Shown here in pieces: positions 1 to 6,030 of a DNA stretch of 7,650 bases. Position 1 is the first letter of the stretch. Each line of letters opens with the position of its first letter. The position numbers were made by a program, and so were the translations under genes. The notes below the pieces were generated by a model. It had not been told where the DNA came from, ran no database searches, and worked only from the letters and a program-made list of their open reading frames with translations. Source of the DNA: Polynucleobacter meluiroseus (lineage in GTDB: Bacteria > Bacteroidota > Bacteroidia > Flavobacteriales_D > Crocinitomicaceae); contig CALQBB020000030.1 of assembly GCA_943328715.2 (NCBI GenBank), positions 1 to 7,650 of the forward strand, read 5' to 3'.

Positions 1-450
1 ACCATGAAAGTTGCTGTTCCAACCAAATTTTTTGTTGGCTGGAGACAATTAGATCAACAAAGATTAAACCTAGGCTTGGATAGAAACATCGATCATTCGG
101 ATAAAATAAAATTCAGTGTTGATGGTGGTGGATCTTGGATGTCCTCTCCATTTGAAGGAAGCGCGATGATGAGGCCCATTTTTTCTACTTCCCTTGATCC
201 CATTTTAGGAGTAAAACCAATACAAAACCTTGCAAATTTCAACTGTTATCCAAACCCAGTGACAGACGAATTACATTTTCAAAGTTCTAGTCAGTTGGAA
301 AATGAACAGAAATTTATTTTTGATGCTTCTGGAAGATTGATTCTTCAGACCACAGAGAATGTCGTTTCATTTGTCGGTTTTCAGACAGGGATTTATTTTG
401 TTTCCATTCCCACGATTTCACCAAAACCAGTTAAGATCATTAAACAATGA
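1..450 (+). CDS. T9SS-sorted secreted protein, C-terminal part (5' end outside window)
   Basis: This is the last ~149 codons of a secreted or surface protein exported by the type IX secretion system. The frame is open through base 1, so the ATG at 4 is probably internal. Numbered from that ATG, residues ~10-60 (VGWRQ, LNLGLD, then a WMSSPFEGSAMMRPIF stretch) resemble the beta-sandwich region that often precedes the sorting domain in large Bacteroidota exoproteins. Residues ~78-148 form a type A sorting domain: YPNPVTDEL at 82-90, FDASGRLI at 106-113, GIYFVSI at 129-135, and a basic KIIKQ end. In known T9SS substrates this domain directs passage through the outer membrane and is then removed or attached to A-LPS. 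The catalytic or adhesive part lies upstream, so the function of the mature protein cannot be told. The stop codon overlaps the next start (ATGA), which suggests co-transcription with the pseudouridine synthase gene. Confidence 0.9.
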   Translation, partial: TMKVAVPTKFFVGWRQLDQQRLNLGLDRNIDHSDKIKFSVDGGGSWMSSPFEGSAMMRPIFSTSLDPILGVKPIQNLANFNCYPNPVTDELHFQSSSQLENEQKFIFDASGRLILQTTENVVSFVGFQTGIYFVSIPTISPKPVKIIKQ

Positions 451-1484
451 CAGAGGAACAGGTTGTTGACCTCGAGAATGAAGACGAAGAGCTCTTCGAA
501 CACCACCGATTTAAAGCTGATCCAGGACAAGAGGCTATTCGAATTGATAAATTTCTTATTGACCGAATGGCAAATACTTCTCGGAATAAGATCCAAGTAG
601 CTGCAAAAAACGGAAACATTCTTGTTAACGGAACAAAAGTCAAACAAAATTACAAGATTAAACCTGGTGATGAGGTTTCCATTGTTCTTCCATACCCCGT
701 TAGGGAAATTGAACTTATTCCCCAGGACATTCCTATTGAAGTAGCATACGAAGATGAGGATTTACTGGTTGTAAATAAACCATCGAATATGGTTGTTCAT
801 CCTGGATATGGAAACTACTCGGGAACATTAGTGAATGCATTAGTCTTCTATATTCAAAATTTGCCTTCACCTCCGAAGGATTATTATGGAAGACCGGGTT
901 TGGTTCATCGTATTGATAAACATACGACAGGATTACTCTTAATTGCAAAAACAGAACTTGCATTAATAGAACTTGCTAAGCAGTTTTACAACCGAACAAC
1001 CGAACGCCGCTATCACGCACTTGTTTGGGGTGATTTAGAAGCCGGAGGAACGATTGAAGGTCACATTGGTCGATCCTTGAAGAACCGCAAAGTGATGGCT
1101 GTCTATCCTGATGGCGCACATGGTAAATCTGCGATTACACACTTTAAAGTGTTGGAACGATTCGGATTAGTTACCCTTGTAGAATGCAAGTTGGAAACGG
1201 GACGCACCCATCAAATTCGGGCACATTTTCAATCCATGGGACACCCGTTGTTTAACGATTTGGAATATGGCGGAAATAAAATCGTAAAAGGAACAAGGTC
1301 TGCAAGTTACGAGCGTTTTATTCAAAATTGTTTTGATTTATTGCCAGGACAAGCATTGCATGCGAAGACACTTGGATTTATTCAGCCTACAACCCAGGCT
1401 TATCTTGAATTTGATTCGCAACTACCTGAGGGCTTTGCGGAACTCGTACAACGCTGGAGGAACTATTGTTCGGATTTTAAATAA
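447..1484 (+). CDS. rluD: RluA-family 23S rRNA pseudouridine synthase (RluD-like)
   Basis: This enzyme converts specific uridines of large-subunit rRNA to pseudouridine. The 345-residue protein is slightly longer than E. coli RluD or RluC. An acidic tail (~1-30) is followed by an S4 RNA-binding domain (~31-78, IRIDKFL...NILVNG...YKIKPGD) and the RluA catalytic domain (~95-335). The catalytic aspartate is D157 in HRIDKHTTG (154-162), a variant of the family HRLDxxTSG motif. Other family motifs are VVNKPSNMVVHPG (108-120), LETGRTHQIRAH (249-260) and ALHAKTLGF (303-311). The S4 domain favours RluC/RluD over RluA. RluD (helix 69 sites) is the usual assignment for Bacteroidota members with this N-terminus, but the target uridines cannot be read from sequence. 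The ATG at 447 overlaps the upstream TGA, giving a plausible translationally coupled start. No Shine-Dalgarno is visible, only an A-rich stretch before the ATG. Confidence 0.95.
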   Translation: MTEEQVVDLENEDEELFEHHRFKADPGQEAIRIDKFLIDRMANTSRNKIQVAAKNGNILVNGTKVKQNYKIKPGDEVSIVLPYPVREIELIPQDIPIEVAYEDEDLLVVNKPSNMVVHPGYGNYSGTLVNALVFYIQNLPSPPKDYYGRPGLVHRIDKHTTGLLLIAKTELALIELAKQFYNRTTERRYHALVWGDLEAGGTIEGHIGRSLKNRKVMAVYPDGAHGKSAITHFKVLERFGLVTLVECKLETGRTHQIRAHFQSMGHPLFNDLEYGGNKIVKGTRSASYERFIQNCFDLLPGQALHAKTLGFIQPTTQAYLEFDSQLPEGFAELVQRWRNYCSDFK

Positions 1485-1500
1485 ATATTTCTTATTTTTG
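1466..1500 (+). promoter_or_regulatory. Candidate Bacteroidota sigma-A promoter for the PorE-like gene
   Basis: TATTTTTG at 1493-1500 matches the Bacteroidota -7 element TAnnTTTG exactly. Upstream, TTG at 1466-1468 or TTCG at 1469-1472 are imperfect -33 candidates with spacings of 24 and 20, against an ideal near 19. The -7 element lies just past the rluD-like stop codon, and a transcript would begin near 1504-1507 (inferred), leaving a leader of about 30 bases before the ATG at 1539. AT-rich DNA yields such matches by chance, but this one lies in an intergenic gap at the right distance. Confidence 0.5.
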
Positions 1501-1505
1501 CTTTC

Positions 1506-1523
1506 CTTGGATGAATATCCGAG
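1506..1523 (+). other. Leader hairpin upstream of the PorE-like gene
   Basis: CTTGGAT and ATCCGAG form a 7-bp stem with one T-G wobble around a GAAT loop. It ends 15 bases before the ATG at 1539. If the TATTTTTG element is the promoter, the hairpin would sit at or next to the 5' end of the mRNA, where such stems can protect a transcript from decay. It is short and could be chance; no T-tract follows, so it is not a terminator. Confidence 0.3.
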
Positions 1524-1538
1524 CTTAAACCACGCTTT

Positions 1539-3674
1539 ATGAAACAATTTTTTATTTTAGCATTTCTTACGCTTTCCTTTACACAGGTTGCATTTGGACA
1601 GAATGTCCCAGAGCCTAAGTACATCAGAAAAGCAAATGACACGTATTATTCAGGTAACTATTTTGAGGCAATAAAAGTTTGCCAAGATGCATACAAAACA
1701 CTTGGATACAAGGGTACAATTCGTCAGAAAGGTGAAATGGCGTACAAAATCGCAGATTCTTACCGAAACATGCAAGTGTATGACAAAGCAAACGAATGGT
1801 ACGGAACATGTATCGAGTTAAAGTATTTCGATGTTGTTCCTGAGGTTTATTTCTACCGTGGTGACATGCAACGAATGTTAAAGGAATACGATAATTCATT
1901 GAAAAGTTACCGTGAGTATAAAAGAATCGCACCAAATTCCCGAACGAAGGAGTTGGAAGCAGCAATGTCAGCGATTGAAAAATACCGTGACTTTGAATCA
2001 GAAGAATCGAATTACGTGATTAAATGTGAGGAGAAAATCAACTCCAAACAATACGATATGGCTCCTTCATTTGGAGACAAAAAAGGAAAAACGATTTACT
2101 TCGGAACGAGTCGTGATGAATCAACAGGTGCTGATCGCGATCCAATTTCAGGTCAAAAATACATGGATATCTACAGCGCTGAGTACGATGTAAATGGTAA
2201 TCCAACGAATGTAAAATCAATCGATACAAAAGGTGTAGTGAATACGACACAAAATGAAGGAACGGCTTGTTTCGATTCTAAAAAGAAGAAATTATATTTC
2301 ACACGTTGCCCAAATGCTGAAAAGATGGATTTAGGTTGTGAAATTTGGACGGCAGACTTGAGCGGTGAGGATTTCGAAAATCCAATGCGCATTTCGTTGA
2401 AAACGAATGACACTGTTTCTGTTGGACATCCTTGTTTAACTCCAGATGACATGATGTTGATTTTTGCTTCTGACATGACGCAAAGCGCGAACGGAGAAAA
2501 AAGCTTTGGTGGACGTGATTTGTGGTATGTAACTTACGACAAGCGTTCCAAAATGTGGGACTCAGTTCCACACAACATGGGCGCCATGTTTAATTCAGCT
2601 GGAAACGAATTGTTCCCATCTATTGGTCCAAAAGGACAACTTTACTTTGCAAGTGACGGTCTTCCAGGAATTGGAGGTTTAGACATCTTCGTTGCACAAC
2701 GTGAAGGAGAAGAAAACAAATGGTCTGGAACGAAAAACATGGGTGTTCCTTTCAATTCACAAGGAAACGACTACGGTATGTGTGACTTTGATGGAAGATC
2801 TGGTTTCTTTACTTCAGAACGTAAAACTTCTTCAAGCAACGAATATACTTCTGATATCTGGAGCTATTCTATTCCACCAAATTTATATGACCTTCGCGTA
2901 ATTGTATACGAATCAGGTAAGAAAACGAAAAAGTTAGCTGGAGCGAAAGTAACAGTTACTGTTTCTGATGGTACTACTTGGGAAGGAACTACAGATGCGA
3001 GAGGAAAAGTTAGCTGGAATGAAAAAGCAGACAAAAAAAGCAGATGGATTCTTGTAGGTAAAGATTATACCTTGAAAGCAGGAAAAGAAGGATACTACGA
3101 GGATAAACGTGGAGCTAAATTTAGCACGGTTGGACTTGATCAAAGTCAAACGTTCATCTTAGAAATGCCTTTATTACCAATTGGTGAAATCCGCACTCCA
3201 GAAGTTCGTTACCCAGTTAGTCAATGGACATTCATCAATGATGCAACATGTATGAGTTTGGATTCATTGAAATTCTTAGACAGTATGTTAAGGGAGTATC
3301 CAAACATTACAATTGATTTATTCTCTCACACGGATGCTCGTGATACAGATGTGAAAAACCAAGTGTTGTCTGAGAATCGTGCGAAAGCAGTGTACAAATA
3401 CTTAGTTGAACAAAAAGGAATAGATGCACGTCGTATTCGTCCTGTTGGTAAAGGTGAATCTGAGCCAGCTACATGGGAAGATGAGACTGGACAAAAAGTA
3501 ATCTTAACGGAGGCTTACATTAATCAATTTAAAACAAGCGATCCGGCAAAATTCCAGAAATTGCATCAGATCAATCGTCGAACAACAGCGAAAATTACAG
3601 GAACAGACTTTAATCCTGAAACTGCGCCACCGGCGAATCCAGAATACGCAGTGTTCAAACCACTACCAAGATAA
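1539..3674 (+). CDS. PorE-like multidomain OmpA-family protein (TPR, beta-propeller, CRD, OmpA_C)
   Basis: This is a periplasmic or outer-membrane-associated protein of 711 residues with the domain order of PorE (PG1058), a T9SS component of Porphyromonas gingivalis that binds peptidoglycan. Residues 1-20 are a Sec signal peptide ending AFG|Q, with no lipobox cysteine. Residues ~25-140 are TPR-like helices (YYSGNYFEAI, AYKIADSYRNM, YFYRGDMQRMLKEYDNSL). Residues ~170-445 contain PD40/WD40-type propeller blades (APSFGDKKGKTIYFGT, HPCLTPDDMMLIFASD, FPSIGPKGQLYFASDG, GGLDIFVA). Residues ~450-545 form a carboxypeptidase-regulatory-like sandwich (GAKVTV, TDARGK, LKAGKEGYY). Residues ~556-690 form an OmpA C-terminal domain, with SHTD at 596-599, LSENRAKAV at 610-618 and NRR at 679-681; D599 and R614 are the expected diaminopimelate ligands. 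The gene stands alone between a candidate promoter and a terminator. Bacteroidota often carry several paralogs of this architecture, so true PorE function versus a gliding or other envelope role is undecided. Confidence 0.9.
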   Translation: MKQFFILAFLTLSFTQVAFGQNVPEPKYIRKANDTYYSGNYFEAIKVCQDAYKTLGYKGTIRQKGEMAYKIADSYRNMQVYDKANEWYGTCIELKYFDVVPEVYFYRGDMQRMLKEYDNSLKSYREYKRIAPNSRTKELEAAMSAIEKYRDFESEESNYVIKCEEKINSKQYDMAPSFGDKKGKTIYFGTSRDESTGADRDPISGQKYMDIYSAEYDVNGNPTNVKSIDTKGVVNTTQNEGTACFDSKKKKLYFTRCPNAEKMDLGCEIWTADLSGEDFENPMRISLKTNDTVSVGHPCLTPDDMMLIFASDMTQSANGEKSFGGRDLWYVTYDKRSKMWDSVPHNMGAMFNSAGNELFPSIGPKGQLYFASDGLPGIGGLDIFVAQREGEENKWSGTKNMGVPFNSQGNDYGMCDFDGRSGFFTSERKTSSSNEYTSDIWSYSIPPNLYDLRVIVYESGKKTKKLAGAKVTVTVSDGTTWEGTTDARGKVSWNEKADKKSRWILVGKDYTLKAGKEGYYEDKRGAKFSTVGLDQSQTFILEMPLLPIGEIRTPEVRYPVSQWTFINDATCMSLDSLKFLDSMLREYPNITIDLFSHTDARDTDVKNQVLSENRAKAVYKYLVEQKGIDARRIRPVGKGESEPATWEDETGQKVILTEAYINQFKTSDPAKFQKLHQINRRTTAKITGTDFNPETAPPANPEYAVFKPLPR

Positions 3675-3677
3675 GAG

Positions 3678-3706
3678 AAAGGCGTTCATATGAACGCCTT
3701 TTTTTT
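3678..3706 (+). terminator. Strong rho-independent terminator after the PorE-like gene
   Basis: A perfect 24-base palindrome (3678-3701; arms AAAGGCGTTCAT and ATGAACGCCTTT, with the centre opening as a small loop) runs into eight consecutive T residues (3699-3706). It begins 4 bases after the TAA stop. The GC-rich stem base followed by a T-tract is the classic intrinsic terminator arrangement on the + strand. The opposite side has only a short A run, so efficient termination in the reverse direction is less likely. Confidence 0.93.
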
Positions 3707-3713
3707 GTAACTT

Positions 3714-3737
3714 AAAGTAATCAATTCAGATTACTTT
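3714..3737 (+). promoter_or_regulatory. Hairpin overlapping the start of the DUF2851 gene
   Basis: AAAGTAATC (3714-3722) and GATTACTTT (3729-3737) are perfect 9-base inverted repeats around a 6-base loop. The right arm covers the first two bases of the proposed TTG start codon (3736-3738). No T-tract follows, so it is not a second terminator. In RNA it would hide the initiation region and so could lower translation; as DNA it could be an operator. Neither role is shown by sequence alone. Confidence 0.45.
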
Positions 3738-4821
3738 GCTCGAAATACACCTACAACAACTTTGGTCGGATAAACGACTTCCTTTTCATGCCTTTCATTT
3801 AATGAATGGAAGTCCTGTAGAAATTTGTCAACCTGGCATTTGGAATAAGGCAGGAAGTGGCCCAGATTTTCAGTTGGCGAAAATTCGTTTCGATGGTTTG
3901 ACTTGGTTCGGGTCTATTGAATTTCATTTGAAATCATCCGATTGGTATAAACATCAACACCATACGGATCAAGCATATGAAAATGTGATCCTTCATGTCG
4001 TTTATGAATACGATCAACCTGTCTATACAAATCATTGCTTGCTACCAACATTAGAGCTAAAACCTTATTTAGCGGGTGAATTTAAATTCCCATCGAACTA
4101 TCGTTGGAAAATTGACCCCAACATTCATTGTAAACATCGAATTAGTGAGTTTGAGAGCCATTTTCGTGTTATGCAACATCGCGCAATTAAAACACGCTTA
4201 AAACGAAAGTATGAAACAGATTACTCCAAAGACACCAATGCGCTTAATCGTTACGCACTTATTTCAAAAGCCTTTGGTACGAAAAATAATAGTTTGTCCT
4301 TTGAACTTTTGACACATCAAATACCCTTATCAGAACATTTTATCCGTACAGAACAGGAAATTCTGGATCTTGTACAAAAGAATGAGCAGGGATGGAAAGG
4401 CAAGAATTTACATATGACGAAGAATCTTCAAGTGAGAATCACCTCATGGATCAAATTTATTCGTTGGTTTTTCCATGAAGACAATGCGCATTTATCTGAA
4501 GGCGATTGGAACATTGGGTTTAAACAAGCGCAAATTAAAAGTAAAATGCTCCAAAATAATTTGTTAATTAACGCCAAAACATACATCGACTTACACGCAT
4601 TTCGTTTGCAAAATGACAAGCAGCATGGCCTCGTGCCTGCCATGAAATTCTTACAAGCGCTTCCTCCTGAGTCTAATCGAATCAGTTCAATTTGGAAGAC
4701 AGAAGGAATTGTGGCTAAAAATGCCCTAGAGTCTCAAGCCAATCTCGAAATTTATCAGCAATTTTGTACGCGTAAAAAATGCTTGAATTGTAGCGTTGGG
4801 CGACAAATAACAAAAACATGA
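3736..4821 (+). CDS. DUF2851 family protein, function unknown
   Basis: This 361-residue protein belongs to the DUF2851 family, widespread in Bacteroidota, whose role is not established. The N-terminal ~90 residues carry the family signature: LQQLW (6-10), GSPVEI, GIWNKAGSGPDF (34-45), GSIEFHLKSSDW (59-70), H73, H75, D78 and AYENVILHVVYEYD (80-93). The middle (~135-300) is helical and basic. The C-terminus has LPPESNRISSIW (309-320), SQANLEIY and a cysteine cluster C344-x4-C349-x2-C352. I see no signal peptide or membrane segment, so it is probably cytoplasmic. The start is a TTG at 3736. An in-frame stop lies at 3718, no ATG or GTG occurs between, and the next ATG (3802) would remove the conserved LQQLW segment. 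The 3' end overlaps the PspC gene by ATGA, so the two are probably coupled. A fold related to PD-(D/E)xK nucleases is possible but speculative. Confidence 0.88.
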   Translation: MLEIHLQQLWSDKRLPFHAFHLMNGSPVEICQPGIWNKAGSGPDFQLAKIRFDGLTWFGSIEFHLKSSDWYKHQHHTDQAYENVILHVVYEYDQPVYTNHCLLPTLELKPYLAGEFKFPSNYRWKIDPNIHCKHRISEFESHFRVMQHRAIKTRLKRKYETDYSKDTNALNRYALISKAFGTKNNSLSFELLTHQIPLSEHFIRTEQEILDLVQKNEQGWKGKNLHMTKNLQVRITSWIKFIRWFFHEDNAHLSEGDWNIGFKQAQIKSKMLQNNLLINAKTYIDLHAFRLQNDKQHGLVPAMKFLQALPPESNRISSIWKTEGIVAKNALESQANLEIYQQFCTRKKCLNCSVGRQITKT

Positions 4822-5057
4822 GACGACTTCTTCAGAAAATCATCTTTTTCTTTGAAATGCAATCCTTCGGAGTATGTGAATGGTGGGCGAGAAGACTGGG
4901 GTTTAAAACGAGTAAAGTACGACTTGCGTTTATTTATGTTTCCTTCATTGGTTTGGGTTCCCCCATCATCGTGTATTTAATCATGGCTTGGATTTTAGAG
5001 CACAAACATTACTTTAAACTCCAACATAAACAGAAAAATTCTATTTGGGACTTATGA
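4818..5057 (+). CDS. Small PspC-domain membrane protein
   Basis: This 79-residue protein consists almost entirely of a PspC domain. Residues 17-34 (FGVCEWWARRLGFKTSKV) match the family's GVCgGlAeylgid-type stretch before the membrane. A hydrophobic segment at ~36-60 (LAFIYVSFIGLGSP, then IIVYLIMAWIL) is the transmembrane helix. It ends in a polar, basic tail. In Proteobacteria PspC senses envelope stress together with PspA and PspB, but no PspA or PspB gene lies in this window, and stand-alone PspC-domain proteins are common in Bacteroidota with undefined roles. The start ATG (4818) overlaps the DUF2851 stop and the stop (5055-5057) overlaps the next ATG, so it is the middle gene of a tightly coupled trio. 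The family is clear; the function here is not. Confidence 0.85.
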   Translation: MRRLLQKIIFFFEMQSFGVCEWWARRLGFKTSKVRLAFIYVSFIGLGSPIIVYLIMAWILEHKHYFKLQHKQKNSIWDL

Positions 5058-5935
5058 GAATTCTTATCACAGGAAGTAACGGACTATTAGGACAAAAAAT
5101 AGTTTCCCAGTTGTTTAGATCCGACAGCGTATTTTTAGCCACATCCATAGGAGAAAATAGAAATCAAGATTGTCCAATGGAGTTTTACACTCCAATGGAT
5201 ATCTGTAATGCCAAAGAAATTGCAGATGTTTTCGTTGCATTTAAACCAACACACGTCATTCATACAGCCGCCATGACCAATGTCGACACGTGCGAACTCG
5301 ACCCTGAATCATGCCGAAAAGTGAATGTCGACTCTGTTCAATTGCTCGCAGAACAATGCATCAAGTCCGCTTGTCATTTGCAGTTGCTTTCTACGGATTT
5401 TGTTTTTGACGGACTCACGGGAAATTACAGCGAGGAGGATGAGCCGAATCCACTTAGCGTTTACGCAGATTCCAAAGTTCAAGCGGAGGCAATTGTCCAA
5501 CAGATACCTGGGTTAAATTTCTCCATTGTTCGAACAATCATTGTCTACGGAACTGGAAATAACTTGTCACGATCAAACATTGTCCTATGGGCAAAAGAGG
5601 CGTTAATGAACGGACAAGAGTTAACAATCATCGATGATCAGTTTCGTGCGCCTACATGGGCTGACGACCTAGCTTGGGCATGCATTCGCATTTGTGAATT
5701 GAATGAAAAGGGAATTTTTCACATTGCAGGACCTGAAACGATGTCCATCTTTCACCTCGTTGAACGCATTGCACAATTTTATAAATTACCGATGAGTCAA
5801 GTCAAAAGAACAGACAGTTCTACCTTGAATCAACCTGCGAAGAGACCACCCAAAACAGGATTTAATTTATCCAAAGCACAATCTCGATTGGGGTATAATC
5901 CAAAAAAACTCGAAGAGACCCTCGATTTACTTTAA
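5054..5935 (+). CDS. RmlD-like SDR sugar-nucleotide reductase (dTDP-4-dehydrorhamnose reductase family)
   Basis: This is an NAD(P)-dependent extended short-chain reductase of 293 residues, close to the usual RmlD length. TGSNGLLG at 6-13 is the dinucleotide-binding glycine motif. HTAAMTNVDTCE (70-81) matches the RmlD strand-4 region. STDFVFDG (113-120) supplies the catalytic Ser/Thr region, and Y137-x3-K141 is the catalytic pair. DDQFRAPTWADDLA (194-207) resembles the DQxGxPT..DLA signature, with Arg where the family usually has Gly. RPPKTGFNLSK (264-274) fits the C-terminal substrate-binding part. RmlD reduces dTDP-4-keto-rhamnose to dTDP-rhamnose, but no rmlA, rmlB or rmlC neighbour is present, so the substrate could be another nucleotide sugar or something unrelated. 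I chose the ATG at 5054, which gives the canonical MRILITG start and an ATGA overlap with the PspC stop; a TTG at 5045 only adds three residues. Confidence 0.88.
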   Translation: MRILITGSNGLLGQKIVSQLFRSDSVFLATSIGENRNQDCPMEFYTPMDICNAKEIADVFVAFKPTHVIHTAAMTNVDTCELDPESCRKVNVDSVQLLAEQCIKSACHLQLLSTDFVFDGLTGNYSEEDEPNPLSVYADSKVQAEAIVQQIPGLNFSIVRTIIVYGTGNNLSRSNIVLWAKEALMNGQELTIIDDQFRAPTWADDLAWACIRICELNEKGIFHIAGPETMSIFHLVERIAQFYKLPMSQVKRTDSSTLNQPAKRPPKTGFNLSKAQSRLGYNPKKLEETLDLL

Positions 5936-5937
5936 TG

Positions 5938-5976
5938 AAGTACGGATTTCTTCAAATCATCCGACGAAGTACTTTT
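5938..5976 (+). terminator. Possible weak terminator after the SDR gene
   Basis: AAGTA (5938-5942) can pair with TACTT (5970-5974), and inside it CGGAT (5943-5947) pairs with ATCCG (5959-5963). This gives a ~10-bp stem interrupted by a 6-base bulge (ACGAAG), followed by a short T run (5973-5976). It sits 2 bases after the TAA stop, where a terminator is expected before the separately promoted permease gene. The bulge, low GC and short T-tract make it weak. Confidence 0.35.
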
Positions 5977-5980
5977 ATCT

Positions 5981-6011
5981 ATTGCTGTTTTCATTGAAAA
6001 TGATATATTTG
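5981..6011 (+). promoter_or_regulatory. Candidate Bacteroidota sigma-A promoter for the permease gene
   Basis: TATATTTG at 6004-6011 is an exact match to the -7 consensus TAnnTTTG. ATTG at 5981-5984 supplies the TTG core of the -33 element with exactly 19 bases between, the preferred spacing in Bacteroidetes promoters. Transcription would start near 6017 (inferred), leaving a leader of only about a dozen bases before the ATG at 6031. No Shine-Dalgarno is visible. This is the better of the two promoter matches in the window. Confidence 0.65.
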
Positions 6012-6030
6012 TTTTCACTAAATTCATGCT

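Noticed and set aside
4..6. ATG at base 4 as the true start of the first gene
   Set aside because: The reading frame is open through the window edge and the protein lacks a signal peptide, which a T9SS-sorted protein needs; the true start lies upstream.
3704..3738. Promoter-like TTTG (3704-3707) and TTACTTTG (3731-3738) before the DUF2851 gene
   Set aside because: The -7 match has one mismatch, the spacing of 23 is long, and transcription would start downstream of the only good start codon. It may be chance in AT-rich DNA.
3802..3804. ATG at 3802 as the start of the DUF2851 gene
   Set aside because: It would remove the LQQLW segment that fits the family N-terminus.
5045..5053. TTG at 5045 as the start of the SDR gene
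   Set aside because: It only adds three residues (M-G-L) before MRILITG; the ATG at 5054 gives the standard N-terminus and the same ATGA overlap seen at other junctions.
5937..5972. Direct repeat GAAGTAC (5937-5943 and 5966-5972)
   Set aside because: Seven bases repeated once, and explained by the inverted-repeat structure of the possible terminator; too short to call a regulatory repeat.
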